A stretch of 64,000 nucleotides of DNA from Ovis canadensis. Lineage: Eukaryota > Chordata > Mammalia > Artiodactyla > Bovidae. The notes under the pieces were generated by a model, which was given only the letters and a program-made list of their open reading frames with translations, ran no database searches and was not told where the DNA came from. This document shows, piece after piece, positions 21,122 through 33,344 of this stretch. The translations under genes and the position numbers were made by a program. Every line of letters starts with the position of its first letter. The first letter of the stretch is position 1. The DNA is taken from the NCBI RefSeq assembly GCF_042477335.2, contig NC_091264.1, positions 37,186,886 to 37,250,885 on the forward strand. The letters are read 5' to 3'.

Positions 21122-24100
21122 CTGGAATAAAAGCAAAGAAAGTAATCACTTCATTATCATTTTCCTCCACAGCAGCAACACAAACAGTAAATTCAATGTG
21201 AGTGAGAAAGAGAAAACTGAGCAAACATGTTGGCATCATTACCCTGTGACAAGCACTTCATAGCTTGAAGGACACATAAGGTCTCTTAGTTAAACTAGTC
21301 AATTAGCTCACCATTTATTTTAAAATTTTAATCTTTTAAAATATTTCTAAAATGAATTGGCCTCTTTTCCTTCCTCAGAAAACAGAGTATGGTGAATTTA
21401 AATGAATCTCTCTAGAACTGCACTGTCCGAAATGATCAGCACTAGGCAGGTGATTGCTTACATTTAAACCTAATTGAATTAAAATAAAATAAAATAAAAA
21501 TTTTGGGTTCTCAGTGATACTACTTACATTCCAAGTGCTCAATAACCAATGTGGCCAAGGGCTACTTTAAGAGATAGTACAATTATTTAACATTTCCATG
21601 AATGCAAGAAGTTATACTGGACTCTGTTGCTGTAGATTCTAATTCTACTAGTCTTTCTTTCAGGAATAAGAAATCATTTTAAGAAGATGTGGGTGCAAAA
21701 TTGCAAAAACAAAAGGAAATTACACCATGATTATTGGGTATTTCCGTTCAGATGTCCCTCAGTGGCCACAGACTCAACACATCTCAAGCCAAGTACATTA
21801 TCCTACCTACAAACTTGGCAGTTTTATAGTATTGCTTCCCAACTCTCCCCTCCTTTCACCCAGACTCAGAGAAGTGGCATAATTTAATCCAGGCACTAGG
21901 AATTAACCTGAACTCATTCCCTTCTATATTTCTAGTTTCTCTCTCTTTCTTTTTAAACTGAAGTATAGTTGATTAACAATGTTTTCCCCCTATTTTTCAT
22001 CAGCGTGCAACAAGCACAGGTGAGAAACACTGGCTCTTCTACATTCTTCCTATTTCCTATCTCTGTCCATTTCTCTTCATTCATTTTGCCCTCATGCAGT
22101 AAAGATATTTGCTTTTAAACCCGTGTTTTTCAACAGTCTCCAAGCTGGATTCCCATCCAATTGTTTCTGCATGCTATTGCCAGGAGCTCTTTGTAAAACA
22201 CAATTCTGATTTCATCATTCTTCCATTTGAAATCTTTCAATTGGTTGCTCATTACTACTAGGATAAATTCCAAGCTCCTCAACAAATAGTATTCAGCCCA
22301 GGTGTAATTATTTTCTTCTGTAGTTAATTTATACAAAGCTTTGATATCATCACTATTCTGAATTATGGCTGAGCAATTCTTCCAGAGAGAGTGCTGTAAT
22401 TCAGTTAGGTGAATGCATTTAAAAGGTAGAAATCTCAGTTAATGGGTTAATTGCACTGTGAATAATAATTATAATAACATACACCAACTAAACAAAAATA
22501 CCAATGCTATACCTCTGTTAACAGCAACACGGACTAAGACATTATATGACATTAATTTCACTCCTTTTACTAAGATATATGTGAAGTTTATGTGAGCAAA
22601 TAACACTATAAGCAGATTTGATTGACATTTTAAAAGAATATAAAAGTTATTAGCAGATAAAAATACAAGTGTTCATTAAACCAAATCTGATGATTAAATT
22701 ACCCTATGGGAAAAATGAGGAATTTAGTATGATGAATTCATTAACATATAAGGAATTATAATTTTCAATATGCCTTTCCAGGTTAAGTCATATTCTGTGG
22801 TATCACATCTTTATATTTGTACATATTTCTCTTTTTAAAATTCCATCTTTGCTATAATGTCATTAAATTTAGTGAAAAGAAAGTTCATATTCAGTTGCAA
22901 TGATTAATTTCCACAGGAAGTTTTTCAGATATGCCAATATGTCATGGGTTCAACACAGCTACAAATATACATTGGTGGTAGATGTTTCTTTAGGTTATGT
23001 ACAGTAACCAACTTCATTGCAAGTAAGAATTCTCAACAGTGTAAACTTTTTGCTTAAAGGCACTCTGCTGAATAATTTTAATTTTGCCTTTTGGAGGAAG
23101 GCATTGCTTAAGTTGGTTACATTCAGAATATCTTCTAATGCTCAGCCATGTCAGGTCATTTATATTAGCCAGTTAGTGGTTTCAAACTTACTGCATAGTC
23201 CGTTGTCACAGTGATTGGGGCAGCTGCCACAAGGTGTTCCCTTTTGGTAAGGGACATGCTGTTTGCCAACAATATTACCACTGAAATTTGAAATACAAAA
23301 TGTCAAGCATTTTTCGTTTTTTAAATTTAATTTATGCTCCAAGGGAAGCATCCATCATCATATGGGACTAAATATCTTTTAGTGTTTTAAATCATGTCAA
23401 ATGAGTGAAAAACTAACATTCCCCAAGTGTACACAGATCCCAATGCAAAGTAAGAATAATTCACATGTGCACTTACTTTCTTGACCCTAGTCTAACAGCC
23501 TGAGCCAAAATGGGCTAATAGGCTCTAAAGTTTTACAGAGTGCATTTCAGTGTGGTAACATTGAAGAATTGATGCTTTTGAACGGTGGTGTTGGAGAAGA
23601 CTCTTGAGAGTCCCTTGGACGGCAAGGAGATCCAACCAGTCCATTCTGAAGGAGATCAGCCCTGGGATTCTTTGGAAGGAATGATGCTAAAGCTGAAACT
23701 CCAGTACTTTGGCCACCTCATGCGAAGAGTTGACTCATTGGAAAAGACTCTGATGCTGGGAGGGATTGGGGGCAGAAGAAGGGGACAACAGAGGATGAGA
23801 TGGCTGGATGGCATCACTGACTCGATGGACGCGAGTCTGAGTGAACTCCGGGAGTTGGTGGACAGGGAGGCCTGGCGAGCCGCAATTCATGGGGTCGCAA
23901 AGAGTCGGACACGACTGAGCGACTGAGCTGAACTGAACTGAAACTTGATGGACTTGGTAAGGCTGTGCACCCTCACATGCTGGCAAGAGGTAAACATATC
24001 CCATCAAGAGACAGGGAGAGATTGGTTGTGCCTCAAATTTAAGAAACTCTTCTAAAGTTTTATCCCTCCTCCCCTCTACTGAAAAATTCTTTTTTAAAAG

Positions 24101-27100
24101 TCTGGTTTGTCCTTTAGATAACAATGTTAAAATATTAGATTGCTGATGGCATTATGTATTGACAACAAACTTGAAAGTAAATACTTACGCAGGACAGTAT
24201 TGGCAAACATAGAGGTACTTTAGACTTTGTTTGGGACAGTAGGCAACTCCACATCCAATAAGGAAAGATGAGTACCAAACAACCTATGAGCACATAAGTG
24301 AAGATAGGAGAGTACATTACAGAAGAATATATATTGAAAAAACTATAATAAGAAATATAAAACTGAAAAGAATGTTACTGATATATTTTATTTTTATTTT
24401 TATTTTATTTTAGCCACTCCATGCAGCTTACAGGATCTTTGTTCCCCATCCAGGGATGGACGCCAGGCCACGGCAGTGTAAGTGCTGAGTGCTAACTGCT
24501 GGACTGCCAGGAAATTCCCTAAAAATCTTTAAAAATACTACATTTCCATGTACATTCACTATTTAATCCATTTAGGCTGTAAGAAAAATACAGGGTCTAT
24601 TTCCCCATTCAAAGTGTGCAGGCTTTTGACCAATGACAGCTCACGGCTGACATACCCATAACATAGGAAAACTACTCTTTACCCATTTGAGATCTTCCTT
24701 TCAGTTCAACATTGGAATCAGTCAAAATTTGGAGAAGCCTCCTTTTTAAAGTACTGATGTCAGAATGTTTTTATCTGTTCCCTTACCTGGGTAAAATGTC
24801 CAACTACTGCTTGGGGACTCTTCGGCCCTACTTCAAAAGCAAAATCATGGACCTCATCATACCAGTTTTGGATTGCATTAGACCATGTGGAAGGGTAACT
24901 TGACATAAAGAGATTCTCACCACAGTTCCTTGTACCTGAGAAGAAACAGATCATTCATGGCGAAAGCCATAAGACATTCAAAGTCCCTGTCCTTCACAGC
25001 GCTCATAGCTGTTAATCCATGAGGGAGTTTCTCATCAGCTATAAGCTGGAAAGAAGTCAGATGTGCTTAACACCTTGAGAATGGCCTTAACGTGCACGAT
25101 TTTGAGTACATCAAGTTTTTTTTTCTTTAGTATCTGTTCTCCCTAGATTCATCTGTTTACACTTTAAATTTTCACGAGCATATGCGTTAATGCATACTCT
25201 GCTTTGTGGGCTACAGGCAGAGACTAACTCAATTTCTCTCTGATGCTTGCCCACATTCATCAAAGATTGTTTTATACATAGGACCCTAAATAAATGTTTA
25301 TGATTGCTATTCTGTATGAACTTTGAAAAAAAGCTAGCACTCAGCCTTTAATTAAAAACCCCAATATAAAGCAAATGGCACTAGAAAAGACAATATTTTC
25401 AAAGATTATGAATCTCCCCTTAATAAGCAAATAAGAGCATCACAGGCCAAATTCTCAAAGAATAAGGAAAGAAGTGACTTGTAGCACAACAGAAGTATTT
25501 CAAGATATTTTCAATATATATCTCAATATATTTTTCAAGTTGAATATTTCAAATTAGGTGGCTTTAAATGTAATGTCTACGTGCTACTTTAAGGGAGTAC
25601 AAACTAAATTACTCTTGGATAAATCCTTTAAGAAGGAAAGAAAGAAGCTAAGATTTTAACAGTAGATTGAGGTCTTCAAGAAAATTTGTTCCAATCTTCT
25701 ACTGAATATTGTCATCCCTCTTCCTGATTTCACTAAATTATAGTAAAAAAAATACAAGTAACAATGACAGTTCTACATTTAAAACAGATAAGTCATTTGC
25801 TTCTTTCAAATTGGGTTTGCCTAAATCTATGCCATTTTTGATAATTTCAGTAAATATTTTATCCAATATTTAATAATAAGATATTTTATCTCATTGTTTC
25901 TATGTTTCCTGATGCAGAAGTCATGTCTAACAGGTTATTTTTTAATCTATATAGTAATGATTGTATGGCAATCACCCAGAATATACAAAAGACTTGACAT
26001 TCTGTCATCAAAATGATTTAATCAAACATATGTTATAAGTACAAATATAAATAGGTTTAAAGATAACAACTGATTTCTCTCTGACAGTTTTCTGTTCTAT
26101 AAAACAGAGGAAGAGATGACTCATGACTGCTTTACTTAGGGGATGGTTAAGAGGCACAAATACGATATTGTGTGAGCCAGTTTTTGTAAAATATAAAACA
26201 CACAATAAGCACAATGTGGTACTTCTCAGAGTTCTTTCTCCTGCAGAGAGTTTTTCAATTGAAAAAGGCAGCATTATAAGCAACATTTATTCACAAAGCT
26301 TTCTTAATGTAAGGTCAAAAATAGCCCTTATGGTCTTGCTTGTTTATGGACTCAACAAAAATATTATATTACATACCTACTATTCTATCCTTTTTGTTAC
26401 TGTGTTTGAAAAGGCACTTGTTTGCCCAGTTTTGGGCATTTGCTGCTGCCTTGCTGTTCCATTGCTAAAACAAGAAGAGAAAAAAAAGATGCATTCAATG
26501 ACTTAAATTACAAAGGAGGATAAGTTTTATGATTAGAATAGTGGACTAGTCTATATAAGCACAAAATTTCTCTATGTGCATCTTCTGCTTATCATGATAT
26601 CCATGGATATCTTTTTCATGTGTCTTTTTCTGCTCCACAAAATCGTACATCTGCCCTAAGTAATCAAAAAATCTAAGAGAGTTAATGGTCTGTTTTTGAT
26701 GGCACAGTAGACACACCTCAGTTTTTAGTAATGATCCTCTCTAAATATTGATCAACACACGGAGGTGTTGAGATTATTTTTCCTGTAGTACTGAGCTGGC
26801 ATACTTTACTCTTAGTTCCTTTTTTTTTTTTTTTTTAAGAAAGTACGTCTGGGAGACATGTGGCCTTCAGTACTGGACTTAGAACAGTGGGCTGTTATTT
26901 ACCCTAGATCAAAACGTAATAACCCATTAACTCTAGGTTAGAAGAAATACTGAGCAGAAAGACATCTCTCACTGATATCTAAAGATTTGCTTTTACTTCT
27001 GCCCCCCACAATTTAGATAGCCCTTAAAACTAGACAAGTTGCTTCACTATAATGAAGCAAAATTTAAGAGACCAATGAGACAATGAGCTAATGAAGGCCC

Positions 27101-30100
27101 CTCATTTGCATAGGCCCTTTCAGAGTGGCAAGAGGGCACCTCAGAAGATGTTTGGCCATTTTTGTGGGGAGGGAGTGGTAACATTTGCAGTGGTAAGATA
27201 TTTTTATGTTCTCTTCCTTAAAGTTAACAAAACTTGGATTTCTCCTGCTAATAACGTATCTTCTAGAAAAGGTCTCGGTCATAAATTACAGCCCAGGTGG
27301 AGTGGACATTAATCATGAGGATGGTGTGGGTGATGGTATTGTAGTTATGACTGTACAGAGAGGCAATAGAAGGAAGGGAGCACACAGGCCAGAGAAGTTA
27401 TGAGAAAGCTGTTTTTATAAAAAAACAACAGAAAAAACCTAGTGAAAGTATCTAAAAGTCAGCTTATTAAGGTCAGAAGGCACATACTAACCTCAGCGGC
27501 AGGGTTCATGGAGAGGCTTCAGGGGTTCCATGGGCACCCTGGAGCTTCATACTGATTGTATACGTTTGTATGTAGATGCATTTTTTTCTTTTTAGGGGAG
27601 AAATTCCACTTTCAAATATGGTAAACTCTGAAATATGCATGATAGATTATAGATTCTGACAGATTTAAACTATTGTCGTGAATAGAATACAGAAGGAGGA
27701 AGTATGATTTTTAAGCAAAAAATAGTATATAGAATTTAAAAGAAGAAGAATTTCTTCCCTGTCCATAACACAGCTCAAATGAAATAACAAAGCAGAGCCA
27801 GAACTTCCAAAGCTTGAAAGTTCTTAAGAGATGTAATTTACTAGGTGCCAGCTCTTACCACAGCCAGCTCAAGCCACTTTCTTTATGTGACTGCTTCTTA
27901 CCATCTTCAGCATGTTACTGGGAGGTGGAGAGACTCCTCTCCTTAGGTCATTGTGTTTGTTTACAATCTCAGTTTGGACATTTTTCAGGGTGGTTGACAA
28001 ATCAGCAAAACGTTGATCCTGAAGGAAAGTCAGTTTAGGATTAGTTTTTAAAAGTTTTGAAACTGTATAGAAGAATGCATAAGTTAATTTAAGAGAAAAA
28101 AGATTATTTTCAGACATGTTCAGTTCAAGTCAGTATTATTAAGCACTGCCAATGAATCTGAGCCCAAACTATAATTTTTAAGAAAGAAATAATGTTGAAT
28201 TTTAAGAGTCGGGCTGTAATTCATGCCGTGATGATTCAGAATGCCTCGATGGAAATTCCCTGGTGGTCCAGTGACCCTGTGCTTCTGCTTCAGGAGGCAC
28301 GGGTTCTATCACTGGTCAGGGAACTAAGATTCCATACATTGCATGGTGCAGTCAAAAAATAAAGACACCTCCGGGGCTATAAATGCCACTTTCTAGAATG
28401 AAGAGACATCTCAGTGTGAGTTTTCTAAACATATGAATGAAAACACAATGACAAAGTTACAAGATTAGAGCCATTAAACATTCTCATTCACACTCAATCA
28501 GGCTGTGGAAAGGGAGTGATAGGGTGCAGGTAGGTGGCTCCTTTTAGACCAGTGGTTCCCAACCTTTTTGGCACCAGGAACTGGTTTCTTGGAAGACAAT
28601 TTTTCCATGGACCTGGGGAGCAGGAGGTGGTTTCAGGATGATTCAAGCATATTAGCTTTATTGTGCACTTTATTTCTATGGTTAATTACATCAGCTCCAC
28701 CTCAGATCATCAGGCATTAGATCCTAGAGGTTGGGCACCCTTGTTTTAGATGTTTGGGGAACCTTGAACTGACACGCTGTATGTATTTAGAGAAAGTATG
28801 TTTAGGCAGAATCCAGGTGTACTCAATACTCCAGTAAATAATTCTACCTATTATGTCACAGACTTCATGGGGTCTCTCAAAAGACAGTTTAACAATATTA
28901 TAAAAAAAATCTCCAAAGCAATCTGGAGGGAGCAATGCCATTCCAATTAATGAACTATTGCTGACTTTGTTCCTTTTAGTAACAGAAATATAATTAACAG
29001 GATATTAAGTCAGGTGCTGATATTTTTAGTGTATCTTTGCATGTATGTTGGGAAGGCTTGAGTCTGGAGGTAGAGTAGGGTGTGTAAATAGTTATCAGAA
29101 AGTCTGAGCAATTTGGTGACTTAAATTTACAGAAGCGTCTCATGGTATATGTACATGAGCAAAATTTTGAAGCATTAAGCCCAGACAGGGCCTTTTGTTG
29201 ATTTTCCCTGACACCCTGGGATAAGTTATTCTCTCCCTTCCCCAGTGCTAAGTCTCCTCAAAGTTCTACAAATACTGTGAACATGGGTCTCACCACACTT
29301 TATTGCCATGATCTTGTTATGTGTCCATTTCTCCTGCCTGTTTGTATGTTCCTAAAGACAGGGACCAATATTGAATGTGTGGTACTCCCAGACTGGGCGC
29401 TTTCCCAGCTATCGATTCCTAAATAGCAAGGATGCAACTGAACCGACTTAGCAGCAGCAGCAGCAGCCGATGTGAAATACCAATCTCTGTGTAAAAGTAA
29501 TTGTGGTTTCGGACCGTGAATTTTAAATCATCATAACTAGGCTCAAACACATCTTTATTAATCAAAATAGGAACCATTGCAATCAACGCATTTTTGCCAA
29601 TAAGAAATAAGTTTGTTTATTCCTGTAGCATAAAAATACTTGCTTTGGGATTCAGTGAACCCTTGGAAAGCATTTTCTGCCTGTTTCTGGTTGCAGAAGA
29701 ATTTTCCCTGCAAAACAGCTGTCTTGATGCTTGAAATTGTAGTTGGTTGACGATAGGTCAGGTGAATATGGCAGATGGGGCAAAACTTCATAGTTCAATT
29801 TGTTCAACTTTTGAAGTGTTGGTAGTGCAACATGTGGTCACGTGTTGTTGTGGGGAAGAATTGGGTCCTTTCTGTTGCCTAGTGTCAGCCACAGGTGTTG
29901 TAGTTTTCAGTACATCTTATGGATTTGCTGAGCATACTTCTCAGATGTAATGGTTTTGCTGGGATTCAGAAAGCTGTAGTGTATCAGATGGGAGAAGGCA
30001 ATGTCAACCCACTCCAGTACTCTTGCCTGGAAAATCCCATGGACGGAGGAGGCTGGTAGGCTGCGGTCCACTGGTTGCTAAGTTGGACACGACCGAGTGG

Positions 30101-32763
30101 CTTCACTTTCGCTTTTCACTTTCATGCATTGGAAAGGAAATGGCAACCCACTCCAGTGTTTTTGCCTGGAGAATCTCAGGGACGGGGGAGCCTGGTGGGC
30201 TGCCGTCTATGGGCTCGCACAGAGTCAGACACGAGTGAAGCGACTTGGCAGCAGCAGCAGCAGTGTATCAGATGGTCAGCAGACCACCAGGCAGTGACCA
30301 TGACCTTTTTGGAGTGCAAGTTTGGTTGTGGGAAGTGCTTTGGAGCTTCTTCTCAGGCCAAACACTGAGCTGGTCATTGCCAGTTGTTGTAGAAAATCCA
30401 CTTTTTTTACATGTCACAATTCTGTTGAGAAATGGTTTGTTGTTGCATAGAATAAGAGAAGACGACACTTCAAAAGGATGATATTTTTTATTTTCAGTCA
30501 GCTCAAGAGGCACCCATTAACTGAGCTTTTTTATCTTTGCAATTTGCTTCAAATGCTGAATGACCATAGAAGGGTCAATGTTGAGTTCTTTGGCAAATTC
30601 TCATGTAGTTTTAAGAGGCCAGCTTTGATGATGCTCTCAATTGGTCAATCAACTTCTGATGGCTGGCCACTGTGCTCATCTTCAAGGCTCCTGTCTCCTT
30701 TGCAAAACTTCTTTAACCATCACTGCACTGTATATTCTTGGAAGTTCCTGGGCTAAATGCATTGTTGATGATGAGAGTTATTTCCATTGCTTTCCAACCC
30801 ATTCTGAACTCAAATAAGAAAATTGCTCAAATTTGCTTTTTGCCTAAGATCATTTCCCTAGTCTAAAATAAATACAAAATATACAGCAAGCAATGTCATT
30901 AGCAAAAATTGATAAATGCATATTAAAATGATGTATACCTAACCATATTTATTTAAGAGTGTATTCCAATATCAAATAGCAAAGTTCAACAATGCAAAAC
31001 CACAATTACTTTTTCAGTAACCTAAATACATCAGATTGTAAAATAGCTCCCTGGATATGTCCTTTTGATTCTGAAAAATGTAGTTTCATTTCAAAGCATA
31101 CCAAAATTTTGTTTCTGAAAAGTCATTATTTTCTGCTTCTTACCCTATCTTGCTTTGCAGATAAATTCTATTGAAGAAGACATGTTTTTCATTGGTTTGT
31201 TTTAAAAATGAGCATTGATAAAGTTTTTATTAAGTGACAGGTGATATGAAAATTGTTGAAAGTAGAGTGGATAAAAGGTGGTATCTATTTATCCTTAAAG
31301 AGTTTATATTGGAGAGGCAATATGACATAAATAGATAATTATGACCTGATAACTGAAATGATAGGAGGGATCTACTAGATATAAAGGGAGGAGGGATTAA
31401 TTCTTCTTGATTGAGCTTAGAAAAGATTTCACAAAATATGGTGTGGACTGGGATATTGAAAGATAAATTGTGTTTTCTAGGCATCTGGAGAAAATGCTCT
31501 GGGCAGAGGGTGTGTGGAGTATCTGATCAAGAGACATTTACTGGTGCAAAGGACCCAAATTATATCTCCCTTTTAAATACTTTTATAAATAAAGACTGGG
31601 ACCTGGACTGGACACATAACAGGGGACTAGAAAGGGCCATAGAAGGAATCTTCAGGGAAGAAATTGGGAACACAGCAAACAACTTGAATGAAACCCTAGC
31701 TGATGAATGTATTGTATTTGGATTGAAATTTTGATTATAATAACACAATAGCTATATTTGTAAATGCCAAATGAGGTTAAATGCAATGTCAGAAACTTGT
31801 GATCCTAGCTAATCTTGTGTGCCTGGAGTCAAAGGAGGGTGTAGGAACAGACAGCAGTGCCCAAAGCTCCTCACATTCAGAGGTTCTCTGATCAGGAGGT
31901 CAACACCTTATATGGGCATCTTCACACTAATCATTGGAGAACATGATTGATCCTGTTTGGGAGATTAGTAAAGTGAGGCAGCATATTAGAAATAATTAGA
32001 ACATCTTACCTAACTTATACTAATTGTAAAATTATGGGCAAAATCAAAATACTTAATATCTTTAGTGAATTTTCTTGCCTTTTAATTTAAAATTATTCTC
32101 ACAGGATAATTATGAAAATTAAATGTGGTGATGTGTGGGAAGAAGTTTTGCTAATTTGAGATCATATAAATATGTTGCTAATTTTCTGTGGGAGTCACTT
32201 TGAAATGTATTAAATAAAAGTAAAATCAGAAAAGATCTTGGGACAGGAGAAGTATCATTAGCTTTTAAATCCATAAACCAGTGCTGTCACCAGAAATATA
32301 ATTAAGGCATCACATATGATTTTAATATAAAAAAAGAAAAAATAAACATTGAATTGCTAAGTATAATATATATCACTTGATGAATATATTACAGTGTTTA
32401 TTATGTGATCGATATTAAAATTATTAATGAGATTTTTACCTCCATTTTTTTCACTACATCATACTGTATTGTATTTATGCAGGTCTCAATTCACACTATC
32501 CATATTTCCAGTGTTGCATATCCTCACGTGGCTAGAAGCTACCATATTGGTTGCCACAGCCTTAGACTGAAGAACAGTGAGCAACTTAGAAGTACTTTGC
32601 AATGTACCAGACACTCCGGTCTTTTTTACTTTCAAACACTGATCCCTCAAAGTTGCATGGCTTGTTGTGAAAAGATTTTTACCCTTGACCATACCTGTCC
32701 CTTTGCAGGAAAGAATGGAAGCCACACAGCCGCCAGGAACAAAACCACCGTGAATAATGCCAT
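20994..32763 (-). CDS. CRISP3: Cysteine-rich secretory protein, CRISP3-like (244 aa, seven coding exons)
   Basis: Joining 32,763-32,695, 28,018-27,902, 26,464-26,377, 24,935-24,787, 24,283-24,189, 23,280-23,192 and 21,121-20,994 on the minus strand gives 735 nt with no internal stop. The product is a 23-residue signal region, a CAP domain (about 24-173), a hinge (174-203) and an ICR domain (204-244). It has 16 cysteines, the number usual in mammalian CRISPs. The CAP tetrad is present: H83, E98, E119 and H138, the last in [18 protein letters not shown] is the second CAP signature. No N-X-S/T sequon is present. CRISPs are secreted by male tract, salivary and immune tissues; the ICR domain can modulate ion channels. 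CRISP3 is preferred over CRISP1/2 from the leader exon and N-terminal sequence, but a bovid-specific paralogue is possible. Confidence 0.93.
21122..23191 (-). other. CRISP intron 7
   Basis: This is 2.07 kb of AT-rich DNA. An L1-like scrap lies at about 21,955-22,020. No other gene was seen in it. Confidence 0.8.
23192..23280 (-). CDS. CRISP3: CRISP exon 7: hinge
   Basis: Acceptor TTTCAAATTTCAG and donor GTAAGTTTG bound 89 nt. It encodes [11 protein letters not shown] and then the four-cysteine hinge [15 protein letters not shown]. Phases are 2 at the start and 1 at the end, matching its neighbours. Confidence 0.95.
23565..23943 (+). mobile_element. BovB LINE 3' fragment in CRISP intron 6
   Basis: It starts within [12 protein letters not shown] coding sequence and ends with the ACTGAGCGACTGAGCTGAAC tail. 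It is antisense to the gene. Confidence 0.93.
24189..24283 (-). CDS. CRISP3: CRISP exon 6: CAP C-terminal part
   Basis: 95 nt lie between acceptor ATGTGCTCATAG and donor GTAAGTAT. It encodes [16 protein letters not shown] and Y-V-C-Q-Y-C-P, the second CAP signature with four cysteines. The acceptor has a weak pyrimidine tract but the reading frame and phase fit exactly. Confidence 0.94.
24385..24520 (-). repeat. CHR-type SINE in CRISP intron 5
   Basis: Reverse copy with an A-rich tail (reversed), CCCATCCAGGGATGG and ACTGCTGGACTGCCAGGAAA. Confidence 0.7.
24787..24935 (-). CDS. CRISP3: CRISP exon 5: CAP central part
   Basis: 149 nt lie between acceptor CTGTTTCTTCTCAG and donor GTAAGGG. It encodes [17 protein letters not shown] and V-V-G-H-F-T-Q, including tetrad residues E98, E119 and H138. 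Two bases complete the Gly codon from exon 4, and the exon ends in phase 0. Confidence 0.95.
24936..26376 (-). other. CRISP intron 4
   Basis: 1.44 kb of AT-rich intron without a recognised repeat or gene. Confidence 0.8.
26377..26464 (-). CDS. CRISP3: CRISP exon 4: CAP helix with tetrad His
   Basis: 88 nt lie between acceptor TCTTCTTGTTTTAG and donor GTATGT. It encodes [17 protein letters not shown] and K-H-S-N. H83 is the first CAP-tetrad histidine. The donor is GTATGT rather than GTAAGT but is acceptable. Confidence 0.94.
26465..27901 (-). other. CRISP intron 3
   Basis: 1.44 kb without recognised exons. A poly-T run at about 26,820-26,836 could be the tail of a decayed retroelement. Confidence 0.75.
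27902..28018 (-). CDS. CRISP3: CRISP exon 3: start of mature protein and CAP domain
   Basis: 117 nt (39 codons, phase 0 at both ends) lie between acceptor GACTTTCCTTCAG and donor GTAAGAAG. It encodes the N-terminal CAP helix [11 protein letters not shown] and S-N-M-L-K-M. Confidence 0.95.
28248..28362 (+). repeat. CHR-type SINE in CRISP intron 2
   Basis: Forward copy from GGAAATTCCCTGGTGGTCCA through TATCACTGGTCAGGGAACTA to an A-rich tail. Confidence 0.8.
28545..28745 (+). repeat. Fossil DNA transposon fragment, probable
   Basis: ACCAGTGGTTCCCAACCTTT followed by a GGCACCAGGAACTGG stretch is a common mammalian repeat, probably a hAT-type non-autonomous element. The name is uncertain. Confidence 0.45.
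29432..29467 (+). repeat. BOV-A2 SINE tail with (CAG)n microsatellite
   Basis: It shows the ACTGAACCGACTTAGCAG tail and about five CAG units. It abuts the mariner inverted terminal repeat. Confidence 0.7.
29486..31025 (-). mobile_element. Decayed mariner (Hsmar1-like) transposon in CRISP intron 2
   Basis: Terminal repeat remnants face each other: GTGTAAAAGTAATTGTGGTTT at 29,489-29,509, and its inverted counterpart ending GTAACCTAA at 31,025. Minus-strand frames encode transposase pieces such as [14 protein letters not shown] near 30,500 and [12 protein letters not shown] at 29,561. Stops, indels and an inserted SINE destroy it. Confidence 0.88.
29992..30261 (+). repeat. BOV-A2 SINE inside the mariner
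   Basis: Two monomer-like halves (GAGAAGGCAATG and GGAAAGGAAATGGCAACCCA) end in (CAG)n. It is flanked by a perfect 14-bp target duplication AGTGTATCAGATGG at 29,978-29,991 and 30,262-30,275, so it inserted after the mariner. Confidence 0.92.
31026..32694 (-). other. CRISP intron 2, exon-2-proximal part
   Basis: AT-rich with no recognised coding exon. The poly(A)-like and old-repeat scraps in it could not be named. Confidence 0.6.
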
Positions 32764-32765
32764 CG
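32695..32765 (-). CDS. CRISP3: CRISP exon 2: start codon and signal peptide
   Basis: Acceptor TTTGTTTTGTTTTTCCAG is followed by CG and the ATG (32,763-32,761). 23 codons encode a classic signal peptide ([13 protein letters not shown]) ending P-A-K-G-Q, then donor GTATGG. The start is chosen because the upstream leader exon carries no ATG in frame and other mammalian CRISPs begin with the same M-A-L. Confidence 0.94.
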
Positions 32766-33052
32766 CTGGAAAAACAAAACAAAGGAACAAAGACCTGCGT
32801 TGGAATGTTTAGTGCATGAACTTCTGAGGAACACAGGGGAAAAAACAAAACACACAAAGCAGGGATCTCAGTTACACTAGATTCATCAGTGGACATGAAA
32901 AAAAGAGGACGCGTCACCAGGAGTCAGTAGAATGATAATGATTGGGCCCCAGACCTGAGCCTCCAATGGGAACAGTAAAGAACAGATTGAAGCACTGGAT
33001 TGAAACCCTTGAAGGTCACCGTGAATGTTGATGAGAAGTAATTCTACCCTGT

Positions 33053-33257
33053 TGTTGCCGCTAAGTTGTATCTGACTCTTGTGACCCCAGGGGCTGTAGC
33101 CCGCCAGGCTCCTCTGTCCATAGGATTTCTCAGGCAAGAATATTGGAGTGGGTTGTCATTTCTTTCTCCAGAGCATCTTCCCAACCCAGGGATCCAACCC
33201 GTGTCTCCTACATTGGCAGGCGGATTCTTCATCACTGAGCCACAAGGGAAATCCAAT
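33053..33257 (-). repeat. Bov-tA-type SINE
   Basis: Reverse copy from GTTGCCGCTAAGTTGTATCTG to GAGCCACAAGGGAAATCC. Confidence 0.88.
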
Positions 33258-33344
33258 TCTGCCCTAGTTCCACAGTTTTTCCATATGATTATTCTCCAGG
33301 TGCTAGGAATGGCTTCTTCACACTTCCCGACTGTGATAAAACAA

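Noticed and set aside
20994-21239. An 81-codon minus-strand frame that looks like a small secreted six-cysteine peptide with its own signal sequence.
   Set aside because: Only 20,994-21,121 is an exon (CRISP exon 8). The upstream hydrophobic part is intron 7 read-through past a clear acceptor site.
29450-29467. CAG repeats that could suggest a polyglutamine gene or repeat array.
   Set aside because: They are the (CAG)n tails of BOV-A2 SINEs, here and at 30,250.
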